Origin: Dryomyza anilis
Lineage: Eukaryota; Arthropoda; Insecta; Diptera; Dryomyzidae
Assembly: GCA_951804985.1 (NCBI GenBank)
Contig: OX638133.1
Span: forward strand, 52,562,791-52,626,790
Length of the DNA stretch: 64,000 bases
Direction of reading: 5' to 3'
Below, one piece after another: positions 56,716 to 64,000 of this stretch; the stretch's first letter is position 1; each line of letters begins with the position of its first letter. The notes below the pieces were generated by a model, which ran no database searches, was not told where the DNA came from, and worked only from the letters and a program-made list of their open reading frames with translations. Position numbers and translations under genes: made by a program.

Positions 56716-57084
56716 CCAGTGTAGAGTGTGTAAAAAATATTCCAGTTCCGAAAAATAGTAAGGAAGTTCAAGTATTTTTAGGCTTAATTAATTATTACAG
56801 AAAATGTATAGGAGGTATGGCGAAACTGTCATTACCAATAAACTGTTTGCTTAAAAAGGATGTTAAGTTCATATGGAATAACAATTGTCAGAATTCGTTT
56901 TTAAAACTTAAAGAGGCAATTATGTCACCACCCATACTAGCATATCCGGATTTTAACGAACCCTTTTTGCTCACGACAGACGCCAGTAACGAAGCAATTG
57001 GCGCGGTTCTTTCGCAAGGTGAAGTTGGAAGCGACCGTCCGATCGCATTTGCCAGTCGGTCTCTTAACGATGCGGAAACACGCT
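56716..57084 (+). pseudogene. Gypsy RT connection and RNase H start, plus-strand copy
   Basis: VECVKNIPVPKNSKEVQ, GLINYYRKCIGGMAKLSLP and FLLTTDASNEAIGAVLSQG (RNase H first Asp, in the usual TTDAS form). It is cut at 57084 by the LINE insertion. Confidence 0.85.
57072..57084. repeat. 13-bp target-site duplication, left
   Basis: GCGGAAACACGCT, repeated at 57702-57714 on the other side of the LINE fragment. The minus-strand RNase H copies hold the single-copy site. Confidence 0.92.
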
Positions 57085-57701
57085 TTTTTTATAATGTGGG
57101 ATAAAAAATAGAGCCACAGAACTCAGGCAGGTTTATATCCATTGTGCTGTGACCCAGTTCCCTGGTTTTTAATGATACTAATTAGATTCATTATTGAATC
57201 TAAAAAGTCTATTGTGTGATAAAGAGTGAAGCTGATCCTCTCTCATCACGTCTGTGCCAAAGATCTGCCTTCTAATTCTAGAAAATGCTGGACAGTCACA
57301 GAGATAGTGCTCTGTGGTGCCAGTTTCTTCGTAGCAGGCAGAACATAAGGCGCTTTCGGCCAGGCCGATTGCGTTCATGTGTTTTTCACATGCGTTGTGT
57401 ACCGTTAGAAGCCCTGTCAGTTTTCTGCACTTCTTTCTACTTAAGGAAAGTAGAAACGAGGCCGATCTTTTGGTTATCGTCGGTGTCATCAGCTTGGAGA
57501 ATATGCATTTCGTCTCATTCAGCCATCTGCTCTTGTGTGCAGAGGCGACCCAAGAGCTGATGACGAATTTTCCCGTAGATGCAGGTAGTCCAAGCACAGG
57601 TTCTGGTCCAAATGGATTATCCTCAGATCCAGCACGTGCTAGTTCGTCAGATGTTTCATTGCCCAAAACTCCTTTATGGCCCGGCACCCAAATCAGTTTC
57701 A
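57085..57701 (-). mobile_element. 5'-truncated LINE in Gypsy RNase H
   Basis: 617 bp in minus orientation: a T run at 57085-57090 (poly(A) on the element strand) at the left and a truncated 5' end at the right, inside 13-bp duplications. GC-richer than the Gypsy host. It is a different LINE from those at 4544 and 35519. Confidence 0.9.
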
Positions 57702-57711
57702 GCGGAAACAC
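57178..57711 (-). pseudogene. LINE RNase H and C-terminal zinc-binding end
   Basis: LIWVPGHKGVLGNETSDELA is the RNase H signature (the first residues of the frame come from the target). A Cys/His cluster, CSACYEETGTTEHYLCDCP, follows, as at the C-terminus of RNase H-bearing LINEs. The frame is open to its end and so the insertion may be fairly young. Confidence 0.85.
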
Positions 57712-57945
57712 GCTACTCTACTATAGAGAAAGAATTTTTGGCAATTTTATGGGCAACAAAAATTTTTAGGGCATATCTTTTGGAAAGACCATTTAAAATT
57801 TATACAGATCATCAGCTCCTAAAGGGTATAGCAAACTTAAAAGATCTGACATCACGTTTTGCGCGTTTCCGACACAAATTTCGAAATTCATTATAAACCA
57901 GGAAAAAGTAATTTAAACGCGGATGCGCATACCGAATAATACTGA
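57702..57945 (+). pseudogene. Gypsy RNase H, second part, plus-strand copy
   Basis: TRYSTIEKEFLAILWATK (catalytic Glu) and [15 protein letters not shown] (catalytic Asp) continue the RNase H after the LINE. It decays at FRHKFRN by frameshift. Confidence 0.85.
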
Positions 57946-58360
57946 AAAAGTAGTTGTAGTACAAACACGTTGGAAAACCATGAAAAGAGACAAGGAAGAC
58001 GATAAGAAACATTCAGAATGCAATCCTGACGATTTGATAACAAAGGAAAATGACAATATAATAATTCTAACTGAACCTCGGGACATAGAGACGGTAATTA
58101 AATATTTTCACGATTCACCGTTAGGTGGTCACCAAGGGGACGTAAAAACATTTTTAAGAATTCGGCAACAGTACCGATGGAAGGATATGCAGAAGATAAT
58201 AATGGATTATGTGAAAAATTGTTCAAAATGTCAGGTAAACAAGAGTTCAAGGCTGACGAAGATGCCAATGGTTCTAACTGATACGCCAGTCAGACCCTTT
58301 GACAAAGTATACATGGACCTGATGGGTATTCTGCCTGAAACCATTTCAAGGAATAAATAA
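57923..58360 (+). pseudogene. Gypsy integrase zinc-binding domain, plus-strand copy
   Basis: A 145-codon frame: HDSPLGGHQGDVKTFLRI and NCSKCQVNKSSRLTKM give the HHCC zinc-binding domain, with VYMDLMGILPETI (first catalytic Asp) after it. A deletion removes the region with the second Asp and joins to the YSDTCKLLG segment. Confidence 0.85.
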
Positions 58361-58931
58361 ATATTCGGATACATGTAAATTGTTAGGAATTAAAAAATTA
58401 CATATAACACCCTACCATCCAAAGGCTAATGGGTCATTGGAACGAAGTCATCGTCCACTAGCTGAATATTTACGTAGTTTTGCTAAAGAAAATGGGTCAA
58501 ACTGGGACCAATGGTTAAATTCTGCAATGCATGTTCATAATAACACGGTGCATATGTCAACGGGTCAAACACCATTCCGTACGTTGTACGGGTTTGACTT
58601 CGACATGCCTACGAATTTAAAGCGTAAATGTTCACCTTCATATAACGCAGAAGACTACAATAAGGTATTAAAGTACCAAATACAGCGATCACACGAGATC
58701 GTCAGGCAAAATCAATGTAGGGCCAAGGAGGTGTCGAAAAAACAATACGACAAGAACCTCAACCCTATACAATTCAAACCACACGACATGGTTTTAATGA
58801 AAAACCAAACTAGGAAGAATAAGTTCTCTCCAATTTGGAAGGGACCCTACGTGGTCGTAGAGGGAAGTGGGCCAGTGACCACGACGATATTGATCAAAAC
58901 AAAGATAAGAAAATTCACAATAATTTGTTAA
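58361..58931 (+). pseudogene. Gypsy integrase C-terminal half, plus-strand copy
   Basis: HITPYHPKANGSLERSHRPL carries the catalytic Glu. Then MHVHNNTVHMSTGQTPFRTL, FKPHDMVLMKNQTRKNK and WKGPYVVVEGSG (GPY/F module), ending at 58931. It is the longest integrase C-terminal frame in the window (183 codons). Confidence 0.88.
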
Positions 58932-59262
58932 AGGCATATCACAAATAGTGTATGCCGTTAAAACTAAAAATATTACCCTAGGTTAGAACCCATAAAAGTA
59001 ACAATATAAAACCAATTAGCTATGCGTTGAATTAAACTCGATTGCAACGTTATGAAAACATTATGCAACATATAGAAAAAATAAATCTAACCATAAGATA
59101 TAGAGTAATCATTAAATAAAACATAAAATAACTCGTTATTTAGAGGAAGAAATAAATATAAATAGTTTAGGAAAACAGTAAGTAACAAACAAAAGAAAAA
59201 ATATAATAATAAAAAAATAAAAAACATAGGACATATTAAAAACAAAAATTTAGTAATAAAAA

Positions 59263-59327
<65 letters not shown>

Positions 59328-59390
59328 TAATAATAATAAAATAAAAAACATAGGACATATTAAAAACAAAAATTTAGTAATAAAAAAATA

Positions 59391-59455
<65 letters not shown>

Positions 59456-61104
59456 TATTTTAGGAAAATAACTTAGTTAATCATCAATTGAGAAAAGAAA
59501 TAAATTTAGCACATGCAACCAATTGCATTAATTTAAAATTAAATCAATGTTAGTCATAAAATTGTCGAATTCAATACAGATAATGTAAAACCAACAATTG
59601 CATTACTGACCTATATTAATAGCGCAAGCTATCAAACCTTGAAAAGGGTCATTCCCCCAAGTGTTTCATGCTGAAGCACATATGCAATTTGTACTAACGT
59701 ATGTATATCATACACTAAGCAAGCGTTAATAGCTGACATATAAATGCAGATCTTGCAGTTTTTTTTGATACCATAAACAATGCAAATAAATATAATTCAA
59801 TTTTACCGTCATGCCAGTAGGAAGTTTCACATAATGAGACTTATATAAGTACACAAAAATAATATAATAAAATATTGAACATGTTTAGAAAATAAATCGC
59901 AACTCTAATTATATTTATTTACATGCAGAGAAATTATAGGTACTTTTGTATATTAAAATAATTCAATTTGAATAAGTTTGAATATAACAAATAAATTTTA
60001 AATGAATTTGAAGAACTTACTTATAATAATTTAAATTTCTTAAAGAAGAAGAAAAATATCAGTTAGTATTAAAATTAAAAAAAGTGAGATATATAAATAT
60101 TTAGTACAGTTAAAATTAAAAAAAGGAACGGATAAAATATATATTAGTAGAATAAATAAAATGTAAAAAAAAACAGGTAATAAATAAAAGCAAAGAATTT
60201 AAAATTAAAAAAAAGCGATTTGTGCATTTAAATATTTAGTGCAGTTAAAATTAAAAAAAAAGTTTTAATAATTGAATCGAAAAAAAAAGAGGAAACATAT
60301 TAGTAAAATAAATAAAATGGAGAAAATATATATATAGGTATTAAATATTATTTAAAAAAAAAAAAAAGAATTTTTAAATTTTAAAGCAAAAAAAAATATA
60401 ATAAGAAGAGATGAAAAAAAAAGAAAAATATGAAAAAAAAATAATAAACAAGAAAAAAAAATTGTGGAATTAATATTTAAAAAAAAGAGGGATACAAATC
60501 TTTATTAAAAATAAAAAAAAGAGAAGAAAAAAAAGAAGTCAAAAAAATAATACTAACAATTAATAATATAAAAAAAGAGATAAAAAATATATATATGAAA
60601 AAAGGGGACTAAAATTAAAAAAAGCATAAAATTTTAATTAAAGAGAAAAAAAAAAGAAGGAGGTATGAACATTTTAATTAAAGAGAAGAAAAAAAAGGGA
60701 ATAACATAAGAAGAGAAAAAAAGAAGAAGAAAATAAGAAAAAATATATAGAGAAAAAAATATATAAATAACAGATATTAACTATTAATATTTTTTTAAAA
60801 AAAAAAAGGAAAAAATATATGAAAAAAATAAGGGAATTAAATTTAAAAAAAAAAAATTTAATTAATTTTTTTTAATTTTTATCTAACATTTTATTTTGTG
60901 TTGGAAATTTATATTGGTATGGGAATTTATATAAATTTTTAAACTAAATTAAACAGTTAAAAAAAAATATGTATATATAATAAATTCAACAATTCTTGAG
61001 AAAATTTTAATTAATATATATGTATATGCAATGTGCAATATATTCTATGTACATATATATTTAAAAAAAAATAAATTATATGAAATATTTTTTTTTCATT
61101 TTTG

Positions 61105-61179
61105 CGCATTGAAGGGGGATTGAATCCGCCGCATTGAGTCCCTCCGCATATAAGACGACGATCTTAGCCATTGGGCTAA
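61105..61179 (-). other. tRNA-like module, plus-strand Gypsy copy
   Basis: On the minus strand, TTAGCCCAATGGCTAAG gives a perfect D-arm-like hairpin and box A (TAGCCCAATGG), followed by an anticodon-arm-like part with CTTATAT and a T-arm-like GGCGG-ATTCAAT-CCCCC hairpin. Better preserved than at 697 and 3727. Again antisense to the element. Confidence 0.4.
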
Positions 61180-61383
61180 ATACATAATTACACAAAAATT
61201 ACACTAAGTTAATAATAGCTAATACTACACTAAATAGTAATACTTCAAATAATGTGCACACTATATTTCAAGTAATTTAAGTATTTTAAAATCAATCATT
61301 TAGCACACGCCATGTTACATGAACAATTATATATTATACGATAATTATATTAAGATTACATAAATTAGTACCACACCAGTAGT

Positions 61384-61830
61384 GTGAAACCACGTATTTG
61401 GAATAGTTTGAAAACAAAATTAAAATTATTGTTAGTAAAAGATTCATTTGAAAAAAAAAAACTGTTATTTAGAATGACCAACACTCTACATCGTTTTCAA
61501 ATGTTTGACAAGATCGCAGAAAAGAACACTCATCTCGAACGAAGACAACCAAGTCAACGGGACCAAAGCTCTCTTGAACGACTAAGAGTCCAGCGTATCA
61601 ACATGACGACGTCTACTGGAGATAACACCATTAGCAAATTCCACAAGAACCATCGCAGCTCAACAGATCCAACACACTACATACAACGAAACATTAAAGA
61701 TGAACAAGGCAAATCCGATCCAACACACAGAAGAGCAAGAGGAGAAATCTGGTCCAACAGTAGGGTATACAAAAGTCACTCATGTAATTGTTTACACCTC
61801 TCTAACCCAAATATAAAATCAATATATTAA
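61384..61830 (+). CDS. 148-codon ORF in Gypsy 3' region, unrecognised
   Basis: Opens in the + element between the tRNA-like module and the LTR. Product basic and hydrophilic (LERLRVQRINMTTSTGD, TDPTHYIQRNIKDE), with no domain that I recognise. No ATG stands at the listed start (GTG); the first Met is later (for example FRMTNTLH). The counterpart on the minus-strand copies (about 2520-2830) has a stop where this copy has CAA, and frame changes. It may be a relic of a former gene. Confidence 0.25.
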   Translation: MKPRIWNSLKTKLKLLLVKDSFEKKKLLFRMTNTLHRFQMFDKIAEKNTHLERRQPSQRDQSSLERLRVQRINMTTSTGDNTISKFHKNHRSSTDPTHYIQRNIKDEQGKSDPTHRRARGEIWSNSRVYKSHSCNCLHLSNPNIKSIY

Positions 61831-62254
61831 TTTTAAAATATCAACAAACACACAAAGACTCAATAAACAAACAAAGCACATATAAATAAAATACTTTGCA
61901 TACGTTTATCCATATACATATATATTCCTTTACAATAAATTGAAAGTATTAAATTGGTTAGATTATCATTATAAGTATTAACATATATTACACGAGTAGA
62001 ATATATATAAAAAAAAGAAGGAAATCTAAAAAATATTATTATTTCTATTATAGAAACAAAGTCAAATATTAAAAAATATTTTTATAACTTGAGAAAAGAA
62101 ATAAACATATTATCATTGTTAAAATAACATTTTATCATTATTATTATTAATATTATTTCTAAGAACACATCATTATTATATATTCAAAAATATTTTTAAG
62201 ACATATAGTAAAAAATTATAATTAATCCAAATATTAATAATATTTTTTTTTCCA

Positions 62255-62268
62255 TAAGGGGGGAGGAA
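62255..62268 (+). promoter_or_regulatory. Polypurine tract of plus-strand Gypsy
   Basis: TAAGGGGGGAGGAA directly before the LTR start TGTTTTG; identical to the tracts at 1881 and 6081 on the other strand. Confidence 0.85.
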
Positions 62269-62856
62269 TGTTTTGAATTACTTCACAACATTTTTCTTTT
62301 CCTTATTAATATTCACTATTCACACAATTTTGGATGTTGCTGTACATATGTTGAGCAACATGTTCATAGCATTGCTCCAACGCTTCACGCTGGCAACAAT
62401 GATAATACTTTGGCAATGCGCTAAAGCTTTGTTTAGGCCACACCTCTTTCAAGTTAGCTTACACAGTTAACAGAGGCATGCAATATGTTAAATAAGTTAT
62501 GTTAAAATAAACAAAGCAGCGTTCTCCAAGAATTATATTATTTCGCAATTGGTGTCAGCCAAAAAAATGCAAGTCGTACTTTCTTCAAAAGTCACGTACA
62601 CCAAAATTGAGTGAAAGTGAGAATTCACTAGAACATTGTGAAAATAGAATTTAAGAAAAGCTTGCAACGAAGGTATTGTTAATACTTTTCGTTGCAATTT
62701 AAAAGAGAGTAGTTTAGAGAGCCTCCAGTTGAGGTAGTAAAATTAATAAAGTGTTATAAAAATATATATTGGTTCCAGTCTAATTATTTAAATAATAAAG
62801 TAAGACGCATAGAGGAGAACTTAGGACACCACCGCATACACTAAAACTTTACAACA
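62269..62856 (+). repeat. Gypsy 3' LTR, plus strand
   Basis: 588 bp, TGTTTTGAATTACTT...ACTTTACAACA. Homologous to the LTR at 1234-1880 but with many differences in both U3 and U5. The hairpin at 62659-62695 is kept. The flank after it begins GCCTTAAAGG; no 5-bp duplication partner is present because the 5' end is lost. Confidence 0.85.
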
Positions 62857-63456
62857 GCCTTAAAGGACGAAATTTGAATTTGGTAAGTACCGAGGAAATA
62901 TAGCATGTACCATTGAATTTATGTTATATTCAGACAAGTTGTTTAGTGCCATTTTTAAAGGAAGTTTTCAGATATGTTAAGGATTCGTAAGATATTTAGT
63001 GGTCAATACATCCATATCATCAAAAATACTATATATTAGTTTACATTTTAAATGTTTGTCCTACCATTTTCGGTTCACGAGGTATATGATAGTTAAAGGT
63101 CTTAATATTCCGCAATCTAACCGGACTTTTTAATGATTAAAATATTTAAAAAAAAAAACAGTAAACATACAAGAGTTTAAAATCATTATAGTTATCACAA
63201 ATATTTAAACTAATATAGGACGATATTTTAATGTTATATTATGACTTAATTTTATTTAAGAAAACCATGTTCGTTAAATGCTAAACACCAAAATTAGAAT
63301 ATTCTATTTTTGAAAATTTTTGAAAGTTTTTACAAAGCTATTTTTTTTATTATTTTTTTATTTTTTTATAAAATTTGAAACACGTTTTTTATTTGGTGCA
63401 TCTCTAGCAGAACGTGGCTCTTTTTCTGGTTTTTTAATTTTGAGTTGAACAACAAA
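62857..63456. other. No gene seen
   Basis: AT-rich spacer between the Gypsy LTR and the integrase remnant. No repeat with other parts of the window was noticed. Confidence 0.45.
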
Positions 63457-63744
63457 TCAACAGTAGAGATGATGATGATTGTTCCAGGCAACGGACTGCG
63501 TATATGCTTGATTCGATGCTGCTTTTAATCGATCAATCAAAACACTGTCATCTTTGTTTTTCATCTTTAAAATAAAATATTTGTCTAATTTCTTCACAAC
63601 TTTATATGGACCGGTATATTTAGGTTGAAGAGGTTTTGTTGCTGCATCTTGACAAACCCAAACCGATTTTGATGGTAGAAGATCCTTTGAAATAAATCCA
63701 TGCGGGTTAACCTGTGAAAATGCAGTTTTTGGTTGAATTTGTTA
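63457..63744 (-). pseudogene. Integrase C-terminus of another Gypsy element
   Basis: About 95 codons open on the minus strand, stop TGA at 63457-63459, no start. SKSVWVCQDAATKPLQPKY and TGPYKVVKKLDKYFILKM form the GPY/F module at the end of Ty3/Gypsy integrases, and DDSVLIDRLKAA matches the usual VSIDRLKPA ending. It differs from the integrase of the main Gypsy family here (WKGPYVVVEG). No flanking parts are seen; a relic. Confidence 0.82.
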
Positions 63745-64000
63745 CGTTAAGACGATCGTTAGTTTTTTGAATAAAAAATTAAACTAAGCAATACTGATGA
63801 CCAGGGCAAGTTTTTTTTGGCACAAATATAGTTAACTCCAAAAATTCGCAAAAAAAACTTTATAAAATTTTTCAATGAACTATTTTTGTTGACAATCATA
63901 GATTGCTCTTTTGCATGGTCTAATATTTATTTCGTTAATTTCATTCACAAAATTAAGAACATACAAAAATAAGTACACAAGAAAAAGACGTCATATATTT
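63745..64000. other. No gene seen
   Basis: AT-rich end of the window. I could not extend the integrase remnant here. Confidence 0.4.

Larger units (their letters stand above)
58932..62254 (+). other. Gypsy 3' non-coding region, plus-strand copy
   Basis: 3.3 kb, A-rich (T-rich on the other copy), with two (AT)n tracts at 59266-59322 and 59390-59450 inside a tandemly doubled unit of about 124 bp (ATAGGACATATTAAAAACAA twice, 59226 and 59348). 59469-60890 matches the reverse complement of about 8430-9690. No env-like gene seen. Confidence 0.75.
53360..62856 (+). mobile_element. Gypsy element, plus strand, 5' LTR missing
   Basis: Order: gag with N-terminal coiled coil, zinc knuckles, linker, protease, RT (core deleted), RNase H (split by a LINE), integrase (core deleted), 3.3-kb AT-rich 3' region, polypurine tract and 3' LTR. 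No LTR or primer-binding site is seen upstream of gag. From about 54945 on it matches the minus-strand Gypsy at high identity. Many frameshifts and deletions make it inactive. Confidence 0.88.

Overview
The window is repeat-dense nuclear DNA from an insect, most probably a higher fly (Diptera). This rests on very high A+T, long (AT)n tracts, Ty3/Gypsy and BEL/Pao elements with insect-type motifs, RNase H-bearing LINEs of a kind common in insects, and mariner-like elements. I find no host protein-coding gene with intron/exon structure, no rRNA, no functional tRNA, and no prokaryotic or viral operon. Nearly everything recognisable is a transposable element or a rearranged piece of one.

Layout. 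1-32504 is one minus-strand Gypsy element, much rearranged. Read right to left it has a 5' LTR (31709-32504), a primer-binding site, a long leader, gag (30928-29897) and protease (29573-28526). A BEL/Pao element interrupts it at 28520. The Gypsy RT, RNase H and integrase follow the BEL, and then an AT-rich 3' non-coding region of about 4 kb. The Gypsy(RT-IN)+BEL block is present three times in tandem (10123-16870, 16871-21200, 21201-28520) with different internal deletions. All three BEL copies carry only gag and protease. The Gypsy 3' end plus LTR is tandemly repeated at the left edge (unit about 3.03 kb), and a 5'-truncated LINE with an open RT frame is inserted in the second LTR.

32505-53300 is a mosaic of smaller elements: a deleted mariner-like copy (33782-34520), a nearly full-length but decayed minus-strand LINE (35519-40442), a degenerate tandem array with period about 186 bp split by a palindromic hAT-like MITE (44789-45174), a 92-bp minisatellite (45600-46165), and a 1.5-kb inverted duplication (47597-49127 / 50144-51645) with a mariner-like transposase remnant in each arm.

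53360-62856 is a second Gypsy element on the plus strand with no 5' LTR. From the gag/pol boundary onward it is nearly identical to the minus-strand element, but its gag is clearly divergent. Its RNase H is interrupted by a short LINE fragment with a 13-bp target-site duplication. A remnant integrase C-terminus of a different Gypsy lineage lies at 63457-63744.

How the parts relate. The genes do not form a pathway; they are nested and recombined retroelements. The most informative points are the insertion order (Gypsy, then BEL inside it, then tandem amplification, then LINE insertion), the shared lesions of the copies, the antisense tRNA-like modules in the Gypsy leader and 3' region, and the arrangement of near-identical Gypsy sequence on both strands, which could suit a small-RNA source locus (inference only). 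I did not find convincing evidence of a new biological system.
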